From CAZEIW01 sp964512305 (lineage in GTDB: Bacteria > Pseudomonadota > Gammaproteobacteria > Burkholderiales > Burkholderiaceae_F): 64,000 nucleotides of DNA. The notes under the pieces are model-generated. The model made no database searches, was not told where the DNA came from, and worked only from the letters and a program-made list of their open reading frames with translations. Both the position numbers and the translations under genes were made by a program. Shown piece by piece: positions 31,006 through 40,368 of this stretch. Within the stretch, counting starts at the first letter, position 1; every line of letters begins with the position of its first letter. The stretch is from contig CAZEIW010000186.1 in NCBI GenBank assembly GCA_964512305.1, forward strand, positions 1 to 64,000, read 5' to 3'.

Positions 31006-31818
31006 ATGGGTATCGGCCACTACGAGAATTTCCCGGTCGCCTCGATGCTGCTGCCGGCCGGGCTGCGGGCGCCCGTGCGGGCCATCTACCGCTTCGCCCG
31101 CACTGCCGACGACCTCGCCGACGAAGGCGACGCGCCGCCCGCCGAGCGGCTTGGCGCGCTGGCGGGCCTGCGCGCCGATCTCGACCGCATCGAGGCTTGC
31201 GGCCACGACCCGGCCGGACGCTGGCGGGATCTGGCGTCGGCGATCCGCGAACACGAGCTTCCGGTCGGACTGCTGCGCGACCTGCTGTCGGCCTTCGAGC
31301 AGGATGTCCGCGTCGCGCGCTATCCCGACTATCCGGCGCTGCTCGACTACTGTCGCCGCTCGGCCAACCCGATCGGCCGCCTGCTGCTTGCGCTTTACCG
31401 GCGGCGCGAGCCCGAGCTGCTGGCCTGGTCGGACTCGATCTGCAGCGGCCTGCAGCTCGTGAACTTCTGGCAGGACGTCGCCCTCGACTGGGCCAGGGGG
31501 CGCGTCTACATCCCGCGCAGCGAGCTCGACCGCTTCGGGGTGGACGAGGACGCCATCGCCAGCCAGCGCGCCGACGTCGCCTGGCAGCACCTGCTTGCGG
31601 CGCAGACCGGGCGCGCGAGCGCGCTGCTCGCCGCGGGCGCGCCGCTCGCCGCGCGCCTGGGCGGCCGGATCGGGTGGGAGTTGCGGCTGGTCGTGCAGGG
31701 CGGGCTGCGCATCGCGCAACGCATCGACCAGGTGCGCGGCGACGTGTTCAGGCGGCGCCCGGTGCTCGGCAAGCTCGACTGGATCAGGATCGGCGCGCAG
31801 GCGGCGGCGATGCCATGA
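31006..31818 (+). CDS. hpnC: Squalene synthase HpnC
   Basis: In the three-enzyme bacterial squalene route HpnC converts presqualene diphosphate to hydroxysqualene. The 270-residue protein is a phytoene/squalene synthase fold with the first Asp-rich motif R-T-A-D-D-L-A-D-E at about 30-38 and the second, N-F-W-Q-D-V-A-L-D, near 155. Start at the ATG 31006, which begins the family-typical G-H-Y-E-N-F-P-V-A-S. Its stop overlaps the hpnD start. The order hpnC-hpnD-hpnE is that of hopanoid clusters. Confidence 0.93.
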   Translation: MGIGHYENFPVASMLLPAGLRAPVRAIYRFARTADDLADEGDAPPAERLGALAGLRADLDRIEACGHDPAGRWRDLASAIREHELPVGLLRDLLSAFEQDVRVARYPDYPALLDYCRRSANPIGRLLLALYRRREPELLAWSDSICSGLQLVNFWQDVALDWARGRVYIPRSELDRFGVDEDAIASQRADVAWQHLLAAQTGRASALLAAGAPLAARLGGRIGWELRLVVQGGLRIAQRIDQVRGDVFRRRPVLGKLDWIRIGAQAAAMP

Positions 31819-32687
31819 GTCCCGACGAGTACTGCCGCCAGCGCGCCGCCGCGAGCGGCTCGAGCTTCTACTACAGCTTCCTGTTCCTGCCGCCGCAGCG
31901 GCGGCGCGCGATCACCGCGCTGTACGCCTATTGCCGCGAGGTCGACGACGTGGTCGACGAGATCGACGACCCCGGCGTCGCCGGCGCGAAGCTCGCCTGG
32001 TGGGAGCAGGAGGTCGAGCGCATGTTCGCCGGCGATCCGCAGCACCCGGTGACGCGGGCGCTGGCGCCGCACCTGCAGGCCTACGGGATCACCCGCGAGC
32101 GCCTGCTGCAGGTCCTCCAGGGCATGCGGGTCGACCTGAGCCAGACGCGGTTCCTGGACTTCGCGTCGCTGTCGCGCTACTGCCACCTGGTCGCGGGGGT
32201 CGTGGGCGAGATGGCGGCCGCGATCTTCGGCGCCAGCGACGAGGCGACCTTCGAGTATGCGCGCCAGCTCGGACTGGCGCTGCAGATCGTCAACATCCTG
32301 CGCGACGTCGGCGAGGACGCGCGCCGCGGGCGCGTCTACCTGCCGCTGGACGATCTGCAGCGCTTCGAAGTCAGGGCCGCCGACATCCTGGCCGGGCGGT
32401 ACGTCGAGGGCTTCGCGCCGCTGATGCGGTTGCAGGCCGAGCGCGCCCGGGCCGCCTTCCGCACCGCGCTCGAGCGGCTGCCGCCGCGCGACCGCCGCGC
32501 GCAGCGGCCGGGCCTGATCATGGGCGCGATCTATGCGACGCTGCTCGACGAACTCGAGCGCGAGGACTTCCGCGTGCTGCACCAGCGCATCGGGCTGACG
32601 CCGATCCGTAAGCTGCTGATCGCCTGGCGCACCTGGGTGTTCGGGCCCTCGCCGCGCCTCGCGAATCCGCGCCCGGCCGCCGGATGA
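31815..32687 (+). CDS. hpnD: Presqualene diphosphate synthase HpnD
   Basis: Condenses two farnesyl diphosphates into presqualene diphosphate. The 290-residue protein has both Asp-rich motifs: C-R-E-V-D-D-V-V-D-E near residues 39-48 and N-I-L-R-D-V-G-E-D with R-G-R-V-Y-L-P near 160-175. The S-S-F-Y-Y-S-F motif close to the N-terminus is typical of HpnD. It overlaps hpnC and hpnE by four bases on each side, so the three are translationally coupled. Confidence 0.94.
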   Translation: MSPDEYCRQRAAASGSSFYYSFLFLPPQRRRAITALYAYCREVDDVVDEIDDPGVAGAKLAWWEQEVERMFAGDPQHPVTRALAPHLQAYGITRERLLQVLQGMRVDLSQTRFLDFASLSRYCHLVAGVVGEMAAAIFGASDEATFEYARQLGLALQIVNILRDVGEDARRGRVYLPLDDLQRFEVRAADILAGRYVEGFAPLMRLQAERARAAFRTALERLPPRDRRAQRPGLIMGAIYATLLDELEREDFRVLHQRIGLTPIRKLLIAWRTWVFGPSPRLANPRPAAG

Positions 32688-34027
32688 GCACCCGGCCGCC
32701 GGTGATCATCGGCGCCGGCTGGTCGGGGCTGGCTTGCGCGGTCGAGCTGGCAGCCGGCGGCGTGCGCCCGTTGGTGATCGATGCCGCACCCCGGCCCGGC
32801 GGCCGCGCCCGCGAGGTCGAGCTGCCGCTCGGCGATCGGCGATTCCGCCTCGACAACGGCCAGCACCTGCTGCTCGGCGCCTACCGCGAGACGCTGCGGC
32901 TGATGCGGCAGGTCGGCGTCGAGCCGGCGGATGCGCTGCGCCGCGTGCCCTTCACGCTGCGCTATCCCGACGGCTGGCGGCTGAGCGCGGCCCGCGCGCC
33001 GGCGCCGCTTCATCTTGCGCTCGGACTGCTGGGCGCGCGCGGCCCGTCCTGGCGCGCGAGAGCGTCGCTGGCGGCATGGGTGCTGCGCCACCGCCGCGCG
33101 GGCTGGCAGGCGCGGCCCTCGGGCACGGACGGTCCCGCCGCCGCGCTCTTCGCGTCGCAGCCCGAGGCCCTGCGGCGCCGCATCTGGCGCCCGTTGTGCC
33201 TTGCGGCGCTGAACGTCGAGCCCGAGCATGCGTCGGCCGCGATCATGCTCAACGTCCTGCGCGACAGCCTCGGCGCGGCCGCGGGCGCGAGCCACATGCT
33301 CCTGCCGCGCGGGGATCGCAGCACGCTCTCGGCGCTGTTTCCCGACCGCGCCGCGGAGCACCTGAGCCGGGCGGGCGTTGCGCTGCGGCTGGGCGAGCCC
33401 GCGCTGGGCATCGCGGCGGGAGGTGCCGGGTGGCGCGTCGCGCTGCGCGGATCGGTGCTCGAGGCCGGCGCGGTCGTGCTTGCGCTCGCGCCGGACCGCG
33501 CGGCGTCGCTGCTGCAGGACGCGCACCCGGTGCTGGGGCCGGCGGTCGAGACGCTGCGTGCGCTGCGCTGCGCGCCGATCGCGACGGTCTACCTGCGCTA
33601 TGCGGCCGGCATGCGGCTGCGGGCGCCGTTCTATGCGCTTCTCGACGAGCCCGATCGGGACCGCTACGGCCAGTGGGTCTTCGACCGGGGCGCCCTCGAC
33701 CCGCAGCTCGACGGCATCCTGAGCGTCGTGATCAGCGGACAGGGGCCGCATGCCGGACTCGAGCGCACGGCGCTCGCCGCCGCCGTCGGCCGGCAGCTCA
33801 GCGCCGATCTCGGCACGCCGGCGCCGATGGCGGGCGCCGTCGTGGTCGAGCGGCGCGCGACGCTGGTTCCCGCGCCGGGGCTGTCGCGGCCGTCGACGCG
33901 CCTGCCTGCCGCCGGCCTGTACCTGGCAGGCGACGGCGCCGACAGCCCCTACCCGTCGACGATCGAAGGTTCCGTGCGCAGCGGCGTGGCCGCCGCGCGC
34001 GCGCTGCTGGGGCGCGTCGGCGACTAA
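32684..34027 (+). CDS. hpnE: Hydroxysqualene dehydroxylase HpnE
   Basis: FAD-dependent amine-oxidase-fold enzyme that reduces hydroxysqualene to squalene. The FAD motif I-I-G-A-G-W-S-G-L-A is at about 8-17, followed by R-P-G-G-R-A-R and D-N-G-Q-H-L-L-L-G, a motif specific to HpnE. The C-terminal D-G-A-D-S-P-Y-P-S-T-I-E-G-S-V-R-S-G segment closes the FAD site. Length 447. The TAA stop overlaps the convergent DUF4397 stop by three bases. No squalene-hopene cyclase gene follows, so cyclisation must be encoded elsewhere, or squalene is itself the product. Confidence 0.92.
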   Translation: MSTRPPVIIGAGWSGLACAVELAAGGVRPLVIDAAPRPGGRAREVELPLGDRRFRLDNGQHLLLGAYRETLRLMRQVGVEPADALRRVPFTLRYPDGWRLSAARAPAPLHLALGLLGARGPSWRARASLAAWVLRHRRAGWQARPSGTDGPAAALFASQPEALRRRIWRPLCLAALNVEPEHASAAIMLNVLRDSLGAAAGASHMLLPRGDRSTLSALFPDRAAEHLSRAGVALRLGEPALGIAAGGAGWRVALRGSVLEAGAVVLALAPDRAASLLQDAHPVLGPAVETLRALRCAPIATVYLRYAAGMRLRAPFYALLDEPDRDRYGQWVFDRGALDPQLDGILSVVISGQGPHAGLERTALAAAVGRQLSADLGTPAPMAGAVVVERRATLVPAPGLSRPSTRLPAAGLYLAGDGADSPYPSTIEGSVRSGVAAARALLGRVGD

Positions 34028-35301
34028 CGGTCCGCGTGGGGGATCGTCAGCGGCGGCGTTACGCTGGCGTCGAGCACGAAGACCGTGTAGACCCCGCTCG
34101 ACGTCAGCACGACGTTGTTCAAGGACCAGGGAGCGACCGAGGGTACGAACAGCTGCAGGCTGGCGGTGCTCGACGGATTCACCGGGAAGTACGCGGAGGC
34201 GGCTCCGTATCCGACCGACGTCGCAACCGTCACGCCGTTGACCGACATCGTCACGCCGCCGGTGGCGGTGACCGCCGCGTTGACCAGGCGCAGGTTCGAA
34301 TGTCCGGCCGCGGACTGATTGTTGTCGGTGAATACCGCGACCAGCGGCGACGCGGTGGTCCCGTACACGAGGATCGTGAAATCGCCGCCGGTCGTGAAGG
34401 TCGCCGCGGGAAGACCGGCCACCGGCGTGCCCGCGACGGTGATCGAATAGGTCGATGTGCCGCCGGTGACCAGCGTGTAGGCGCCGATGTTGGGGGCAAA
34501 GACGTTCGTGAGCGCGGTCGAGCCCACGGTCGCGACGACCGCCGAACCGCCGCTTTGGGGCAGAGCGGAGACGACCCGAACGCGGGCGTTGGTCGCGGGC
34601 GAGAACGCCACCCCGCCGCCCTGGGTGATCAGGACCCCGTTGACCAGCGCGCCACCCGGCGTGCTGGTCAGCGCCAGCGTCTGGATCTGTCCGTTCGCCA
34701 CCGTGACGGAGGGAAGCGTCAGGCGCACGTCGGCGCCGTTGCCCGACGCCGTGGCCACCACCTCGTAGGTGCCCGCCACCAGGATGGCCGCGCTCGCGAC
34801 GCCGGCCGGGATCGTGGGGGCCAGCCCCGCGAGCGTGGTCGTGCCAGGCGCCACGACGTAGACATCGAGCGGGCCGGAGTCGGGCGAGATGTTGGCGACG
34901 TTCAGCGTGCCGTAGCCGCCGACGGGCACCGCCTGGTTGTCCGTGAACAGGGCCGGATAGATCACCCCGTCCCGGTCGTAGGCGACCATCGTGTAGGCCT
35001 GGCCGCTGGCGAGCCCCAGCGTCTGGGTCGACGACGACGGCGACCCGGTCGAACTGGCGACCGTGATGGTGTACGTTCCCGGCGAGACCGACGCCGCGCT
35101 GGCGCTGACGCTGCCTGCCGCCACGTTGGACTGCACGGCCGTCCCGTTCAGGCTCAGCGTCAGGGTCGCGCTCTGCGTCGCGTTGATCAGCAGCAGCGTC
35201 GCCGGGGTCGAGTTGTTGCTGCTGCCGCTGCCGCAGGCGGCGAGGGCCGCGACCAGGGCGCCGCCGGCGATGGGTACCAGGAATTTGAGCAAGGAGCGCA
35301 T
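34024..35301 (-). CDS. DUF4397-domain lipoprotein
   Basis: 425-residue exported lipoprotein. The signal peptide has a hydrophobic core and a lipobox L-A-A-C at about 19-22, followed by a Gly/Ser/Asn linker. The rest consists of DUF4397-like beta-sandwich repeats: the motif L-R-L-V-N-A or its variants (L-L-L-I-N-A, L-N-V-A-N-I, V-R-V-V-S-A) recurs about every 100 residues and marks the start of each of four units. Thr/Ser/Val/Gly composition fits a surface or periplasmic adhesin-like protein; function is not known for this domain. A 16-bp palindrome lies 43 bases upstream of the start. Confidence 0.85.
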   Translation of the reverse strand: MRSLLKFLVPIAGGALVAALAACGSGSSNNSTPATLLLINATQSATLTLSLNGTAVQSNVAAGSVSASAASVSPGTYTITVASSTGSPSSSTQTLGLASGQAYTMVAYDRDGVIYPALFTDNQAVPVGGYGTLNVANISPDSGPLDVYVVAPGTTTLAGLAPTIPAGVASAAILVAGTYEVVATASGNGADVRLTLPSVTVANGQIQTLALTSTPGGALVNGVLITQGGGVAFSPATNARVRVVSALPQSGGSAVVATVGSTALTNVFAPNIGAYTLVTGGTSTYSITVAGTPVAGLPAATFTTGGDFTILVYGTTASPLVAVFTDNNQSAAGHSNLRLVNAAVTATGGVTMSVNGVTVATSVGYGAASAYFPVNPSSTASLQLFVPSVAPWSLNNVVLTSSGVYTVFVLDASVTPPLTIPHADR

Positions 35302-35343
35302 CCGCCACGTCCTATTCGGTTCAGATGAGGTTGGGAGCCGCGA

Positions 35344-35359
35344 TCGATCGGCCGATCGA
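35344..35359. promoter_or_regulatory. 16-bp perfect palindrome upstream of the DUF4397 gene
   Basis: TCGATCGGCCGATCGA is its own reverse complement and lies 43-58 bases before the lipoprotein start, a plausible operator position. No known regulator can be assigned; GATC-rich palindromes also occur by chance in GC-rich DNA. Confidence 0.3.
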
Positions 35360-35517
35360 ATTCTGCAGCAACCCTTCAGTATGACAGGCCGCCGCGCGGG
35401 ACGGGCCGGCCGGCCGCTTCCGGCTTTGCGGCGCCGGCGTAACGAGCGCGGAGCTTCGCAGCCCGCGCGCGTGGGGCCGCGCGACGCCGCCCGCGACCGC
35501 GCGCCGCGGCACCCGCT

Positions 35518-36903
35518 TCAGCCCCGCCGCAGCTCTTCGAGCGCATCCTCGACCCGTTCCACCGCCACCACCTGCAGGCCCTCGATCGGCTGCCGCGGCG
35601 CGTTGGCCCGCGGGATCACCGCGCGCGAGAAGCCGAGCTTGGCCGCCTCGCGCAGGCGCTCCTGGCCGCGCGGCGCCGGCCTCACCTCGCCGGCCAGCCC
35701 GACCTCGCCGAACGCCGCCAGCCCGCGCGGCAGCGGCCGGTCACGGATCGACGACACCACGGCCAGCAGCACGGCGAGGTCCGCCGCCGGCTCCTCGATG
35801 CGCACGCCGCCGACCGCATTGACGAACACGTCCTGGTCGAAGGTCGCGATGCCGGCGTGCCGGCTGAGCACCGCCAGCAGCATCGCGAGGCGCTGCGGCT
35901 CGAGGCCGACGCACAGGCGGCGCGGATTGGGCACGTGCGCGGCGTCCACCAGGGCCTGGATCTCGACCAGCAGCGGACGCGTTCCTTCCTGCGTGACGAG
36001 CACGCACGAACCCGGCACCGTGCCGCCCTTGCCGTCGGCGCCGCGCTGCGACAGGAAAAGCGCCGAGGGGTTGGCCACGCCGCGCAGCCCGCGTTCGGTC
36101 ATCGCGAACACGCCCAGCTCGTGGATCGCGCCGAACCGGTTCTTGAACGCCCGCACCAGCCGGAACGCCGAATGCGTGTCGCCTTCGAAGTACAGCACCG
36201 TGTCGACCATGTGCTCGAGGACCCGGGGGCCCGCGAGCGCGCCTTCCTTGGTCACGTGGCCGACCAGCACCAGCGTGGTCGTGCTCTGCTTGGCCAGCCG
36301 CGTCAGCACCGCCGCGCACTCGCGCACCTGCGCGACCGAACCCGGCGCCGACGCCATCTGCGGCGAATACAAGGTCTGGATCGAATCGACCACCGCGACG
36401 CGCGGCCGCTCGCGCTCGATCGTCGCCACGATCCGGTCCAGGTCGATCTCGGCCGCGACCTTCAGGTCCGGCAGGGTGTCGCCGTCGATTCCAAGCCGGC
36501 GCGCCCGCAGCGCCACCTGCCCGATCGATTCCTCCCCGCTCACATAGAGCACGCGCGCGCGCAGCGCCATCGCCGCCAGCGCCTGCAGCAGCAGCGTCGA
36601 CTTGCCGATGCCCGGGTCCCCGCCGATGAGCACCACGCCGCCCTCGACCAGGCCGCCGCCCAGCACGCGGTCGAACTCGTCGATGCCGGTGGACAGCCGC
36701 TCGAACTCGGTCGCCCGAACCTCGGCGAGCGCAAGCGCTTCGGACGGCGGCGCCAGGGCGCGTGCCCGCCTGCCCGCCGACGGCTCGGCCGGCGCCTCGA
36801 CGAGCGTGTTCCAGGCCTCGCAATGCGGGCATTGGCCCTGCCACTTCGCGCTGGCGCCGCCGCAGGCGCTGCAGACGAACTGCGGCCGCCGGACGCGGTT
36901 CAT
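35518..36903 (-). CDS. radA: DNA repair protein RadA
   Basis: RecA-related helicase that promotes branch migration during recombination. The 461-residue protein has the zinc finger C11-x2-C14, C25-x2-C28; Walker A G-G-D-P-G-I-G-K-S-T; the RadA-specific K-N-R-F-G motif; and the C-terminal Lon-protease-like domain that lacks the catalytic Ser/Lys pair. The ATG at 36903 immediately precedes the zinc finger. alr lies 41 bases upstream on the same strand; the radA/alr pairing is common in betaproteobacteria. Confidence 0.95.
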   Translation of the reverse strand: MNRVRRPQFVCSACGGASAKWQGQCPHCEAWNTLVEAPAEPSAGRRARALAPPSEALALAEVRATEFERLSTGIDEFDRVLGGGLVEGGVVLIGGDPGIGKSTLLLQALAAMALRARVLYVSGEESIGQVALRARRLGIDGDTLPDLKVAAEIDLDRIVATIERERPRVAVVDSIQTLYSPQMASAPGSVAQVRECAAVLTRLAKQSTTTLVLVGHVTKEGALAGPRVLEHMVDTVLYFEGDTHSAFRLVRAFKNRFGAIHELGVFAMTERGLRGVANPSALFLSQRGADGKGGTVPGSCVLVTQEGTRPLLVEIQALVDAAHVPNPRRLCVGLEPQRLAMLLAVLSRHAGIATFDQDVFVNAVGGVRIEEPAADLAVLLAVVSSIRDRPLPRGLAAFGEVGLAGEVRPAPRGQERLREAAKLGFSRAVIPRANAPRQPIEGLQVVAVERVEDALEELRRG

Positions 36904-36943
36904 GGCGCGGCCGGCGGCCGCGGGCGCCGGTGCCGGCGTACGG

Positions 36944-38023
36944 TCAATCGGCCTCCTCCCGCACCGGCACGCGCGCCGTGAGCGCGCACAGCAGCTCGTA
37001 GCCGACCGTGCCCGCGAGGCCGGCGACTTCGTCCACCGGCACGTGCTCGCCCCACAGCTCGACCACCGTCCCCGGCCGCGCCGCATCGACCTCCGTGAGG
37101 TCGATCGTCAGCATGTCCATTGATACCCGGCCGGCGAGCCCGACCCGCCGTCCCGCGACCCACGCCGGCGTGCCGTCCGGAGCGCCGCGCGGATAGCCGT
37201 CCGCATAGCCGCAGGCGACCACGCCGATGCGGCTGCGCCGCGGCGCGACCCAGCGGCTGCCGTAGCCGACCGCTGCGCCGGCGGCGACTTCGCGCACGGC
37301 GATCAGTTCGGCCTGCAGGCGCATCGCCGCGCGCAGCCCGAGCCCGGCGGCTGCCACACCCGGCGAAGGCGCGCCGCCGTAGAGCGCGATGCCGGGACGC
37401 ACCGCGCTGTCCCCCGGATGAGGCTGCAGGAACAGCGCGGCCGAATTCGACATGCTGGTGTCGCCGCTCCAGTCCGGTGCCAGCGACCGGAACGCGGCGA
37501 GCTGCTCGTCGACCGGCGCGGCCTGCGCGCGATCCGCGTTCGCGAAATGCGTCATCAGCGCCGCGACGCGCACGTGCGGCAACGCGGCGACGCGCGCCCT
37601 GACCGCCGCGGCTTCCCCGGCACCGAAGCCGAGCCGGCTCATCCCGGTGTCGAACTTCAGGTAGACCGCGATCGGCCGCGCCGGCCGCGCACGTTCGAGC
37701 ATCTCGACCTGCCTGGCGCAGTGCACCACGAGCGTCAGGTCGAGGCGCTCGGCATGCGCCTGGTCGGTGCCGTCGAAGGCGCCTTCCAGCAGCAAGATGG
37801 GCTTGCGCCATCCTGCGGCGCGCGCGCGCTGCGCCTCCTCGACCTCCAGCACCGCGAGCCCGTCGGCCGCCGCGAACGCGCGCACCGCCCGCTCGATGCC
37901 GTGGCCGTAGGCGTTGGCCTTGGCGACCGCCCAGACGCGCCGGCCCGCGGCGCGCCCGCGCGCCACCGCGAGGTTCGCGGCGAGCGCCGTCGGGTTGACG
38001 ATGGCCAGGAGCGGGCGCGGCAT
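36944..38023 (-). CDS. alr: Alanine racemase
   Basis: PLP enzyme making D-alanine for peptidoglycan. The PLP lysine is K35 in A-V-A-K-A-N-A-Y-G-H-G, and the second catalytic base is the tyrosine of V-G-Y-G-S-R near residue 250. S-M-D-M and the substrate-binding R-x-G-I-A-L-Y-G are present. At 359 residues it has the typical length; the ATG at 38023 directly precedes the family start. It is divergent from lplT with a 180-base gap that contains a lone TATAAA (38132-38137) facing lplT. Confidence 0.94.
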   Translation of the reverse strand: MPRPLLAIVNPTALAANLAVARGRAAGRRVWAVAKANAYGHGIERAVRAFAAADGLAVLEVEEAQRARAAGWRKPILLLEGAFDGTDQAHAERLDLTLVVHCARQVEMLERARPARPIAVYLKFDTGMSRLGFGAGEAAAVRARVAALPHVRVAALMTHFANADRAQAAPVDEQLAAFRSLAPDWSGDTSMSNSAALFLQPHPGDSAVRPGIALYGGAPSPGVAAAGLGLRAAMRLQAELIAVREVAAGAAVGYGSRWVAPRRSRIGVVACGYADGYPRGAPDGTPAWVAGRRVGLAGRVSMDMLTIDLTEVDAARPGTVVELWGEHVPVDEVAGLAGTVGYELLCALTARVPVREEAD

Positions 38024-38203
38024 GATGACGGATACTGGACCGGATGCGTTCGGCGCGAGCGACCGGCGCGGCGCGCCGGCGGAAACCGGCGGAAGAATAG
38101 CGTGCGCGGCCGATCGCCGCTCGCCGCATGCTATAAACCCGCGCCGCTTCGCCGTCCCTCGCCGGGCCCCCCACTTGAACTTCGCATCCGCAGCATCGCG
38201 CCT

Positions 38204-39535
38204 ATGAATCGCGGCTTCTACATCGTGATGGCCGCTCAGTTCTTCTCCTCGCTGGCCGACAACGCGCTGCTGATCGCCGCCTTCTCGCTGCTGCAGGAGA
38301 TGCACTCGTCGGACGTGATGCGCCCGATGCTGAAGCTCTTCTTCTTCATCTCGTACGTGGTGCTCGCGGCATTCGTCGGCGCCTTCGCCGACTCGATGCC
38401 GAAGGGCCGGGTGATGCTGCTCACCAACGGCGTCAAGATCGTCGGCGGCCTGATGATGATGTTCGGCGTCCATCCTCTGCTCGCGTACGCGGTGGTCGGC
38501 TTCGGCGCGGCCGCCTATTCGCCGGCCAAGTACGGGATCGTCACCGAGCTGCTGCCGCCCGAGCGCCTGGTCGCCGCCAACGGCTGGATCGAGAGCCTGA
38601 CCGTGGCCTCGATCGTGCTGGGCTTCTTCGTCGGCGGCGTGCTCGTGTCGCCGACCGTGGGCGCCGCCCTGCTCGCGATCGACGTCCCGTTCATCGACAC
38701 CAACATCGACAAGGCCGGCGAGGCCGCGATCGGCGTGATCTGCGGGGTGTACGCGCTCGCCGCGCTGATCAACCTGCGGATTCCGGACACCGGCGTGCGC
38801 TACGCGCGCCAGGAGCGCACGCCGCTGCGGCTGATCCGGGACTTCAACCACTGCGTCGCGACGCTGTGGAAGGACCCGCTGGGCCAGATCTCGCTCGCCG
38901 TGACGACGCTGTTCTGGGGTGCCGGGGCGACGCTGCAGATCCTGATCATCGCCTGGTCCGAGAGCGCCCTGAACATGAACCTGTCGAGGGCCGCGATCCT
39001 GCAGTCGGTGACCGCGATCGGCGTCGCTGTGGGCGCCTCGACCGCGGCCGCGCGCGTGTCGCTGAAGCGCTCGCTGTCGGTGCTGCCGGTCGGGATCGCG
39101 ATGGGTCTCGTCGTGTGCGCGATCTCGTTCATCGACTTCCACGCGCTGCCGGCGGGAGGACCGTCGTGGTGCAGCAAGTGGGTCAGCTGGGCCTCGATCA
39201 CCGCTGCCGGGCTGATGATGCTGGTGGGCGCGCTCGCGGGCTACTTCGTCGTGCCGATGAACGCCCTGCTGCAGCACCGCGGCTACGTGCTGCTGTCGGC
39301 CGGCCATTCGATCGCGGTGCAGAACTTCAACGAGAACCTCGGCATTCTCGTGATGGCGGGCATCTACGCGCTCCTGATCGTGGGCGGCCTGTCGATCAAG
39401 ACGACGCTGCTCCTGCTGGGCGTGTTCGTCGCGGTCGCGATGACGCTCGTGATGCTGCGCCATCAGTACAACCAGCGGCGCTTCGACGCGGTCGCGCTGA
39501 TCGGCGACACGCACCACGGCGGCGTGCCGGATTAG
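38204..39535 (+). CDS. lplT: Lysophospholipid transporter LplT
   Basis: Major-facilitator-type flippase that moves lysophospholipids from the outer to the inner leaflet of the inner membrane for reacylation. The 443-residue protein has about 12 hydrophobic segments, the N-terminal S-S-L-A-D-N-A-L-L-I-A typical of LplT, and the Y-S-P-A-K-Y-G-I motif after helix 4. In enterobacteria lplT is coupled to aas; here no aas follows, so the acyltransferase must lie elsewhere. Confidence 0.9.
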   Translation: MNRGFYIVMAAQFFSSLADNALLIAAFSLLQEMHSSDVMRPMLKLFFFISYVVLAAFVGAFADSMPKGRVMLLTNGVKIVGGLMMMFGVHPLLAYAVVGFGAAAYSPAKYGIVTELLPPERLVAANGWIESLTVASIVLGFFVGGVLVSPTVGAALLAIDVPFIDTNIDKAGEAAIGVICGVYALAALINLRIPDTGVRYARQERTPLRLIRDFNHCVATLWKDPLGQISLAVTTLFWGAGATLQILIIAWSESALNMNLSRAAILQSVTAIGVAVGASTAAARVSLKRSLSVLPVGIAMGLVVCAISFIDFHALPAGGPSWCSKWVSWASITAAGLMMLVGALAGYFVVPMNALLQHRGYVLLSAGHSIAVQNFNENLGILVMAGIYALLIVGGLSIKTTLLLLGVFVAVAMTLVMLRHQYNQRRFDAVALIGDTHHGGVPD

Positions 39536-39590
39536 CGGACCGCGGCGCCCGATACGCGCCCGCCCCGGCGCCGCTCCCCGCCCGCGCCGC

Positions 39591-40349
39591 TCAACCCGGC
39601 GCGGCGGTACGCCGGAACACCTCGCGCGCCAGGCACAGGTCGGCCCAGGCCTTGGACTTGTCGGCCAGGGTTCGCAGCAGGTACGCCGGGTGGTAGGTGA
39701 CGATGACCGGCACGCGCAGGCCGTCGATCTCGATCTCGTGCGCGCGTCCGCGCAGGCTGGCGATCGACGCGTCGGTGCCCAGCAGCGATTGCACGGCGAA
39801 GCGTCCCATCACGACGATCAGCTGCGGCCGCAGCAGCGCGATCTGGCGCCGGAGGAACGGCACGCAGCGCGCCATCTCCTCGGGCTGCGGGTTGCGGTTG
39901 CCCGGCGGCCTGCATTTGAGGACATTGGCGATGTAGACCGCCGAGTCGCCGCCGGCGGCGCGGCCCAAGCCGGCAGCCGCCAGCATGTTGTCGAGGAGCC
40001 GCCCAGCCTGGCCGACGAACGGCTCGCCGCGCGCGTCCTCCTCCGCGCCAGGCGCTTCGCCGATCAGCATCCAGCGCGCGCGCCGGTCGCCGACCCCGAA
40101 CACGGTCTGGGTGCGCGAGCGGCACAGCGGACACGCCGTGCAGGCCGCCACAGCCGCCTGCAGGCGGTCCCAGTCCATCGCCGCCACGCCGGCCGCGGCG
40201 GGCGCGCCAGCGGCTTCGGCAGCGGCTGGCGGCGGGTCGGGCGTCCCCGGCGGCGCCTGCACCGTCGGCGCCGCATTGGCGCGCAGGCGCCAGCGCGGGC
40301 CGAGCCCGAGCGCGTGCCACAGGCGCTCGCGCTGCGGATGCCCGATCAT
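39591..40349 (-). CDS. Uracil-DNA glycosylase, family 4 (iron-sulfur)
   Basis: Removes uracil from DNA. The 252-residue protein has motif A G-E-A-P-G-A-E-E-D followed by G-x-P-F-V-G-Q-A-G, and motif B H-P-A-Y-L-L near the C-terminus. The [4Fe-4S] cluster ligands are C-T-A-C near residue 70, with two further cysteines about 75 and 95 residues on (V-L-K-C and A-R-C-V). An Ala/Pro-rich N-terminal 50 residues precede the domain; the bacterial family often has this low-complexity extension. It is read in the same direction as tsaB-rimI and starts 19 bases after the rimI stop. Confidence 0.9.
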   Translation of the reverse strand: MIGHPQRERLWHALGLGPRWRLRANAAPTVQAPPGTPDPPPAAAEAAGAPAAAGVAAMDWDRLQAAVAACTACPLCRSRTQTVFGVGDRRARWMLIGEAPGAEEDARGEPFVGQAGRLLDNMLAAAGLGRAAGGDSAVYIANVLKCRPPGNRNPQPEEMARCVPFLRRQIALLRPQLIVVMGRFAVQSLLGTDASIASLRGRAHEIEIDGLRVPVIVTYHPAYLLRTLADKSKAWADLCLAREVFRRTAAPG

Positions 40350-40368
40350 CGGCCCGACACCGCAGGGC

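Noticed and set aside
38132..38137. TATAAA as an lplT promoter
   Set aside because: No -35-like hexamer at 16-18 bases; a single hexamer is not enough.
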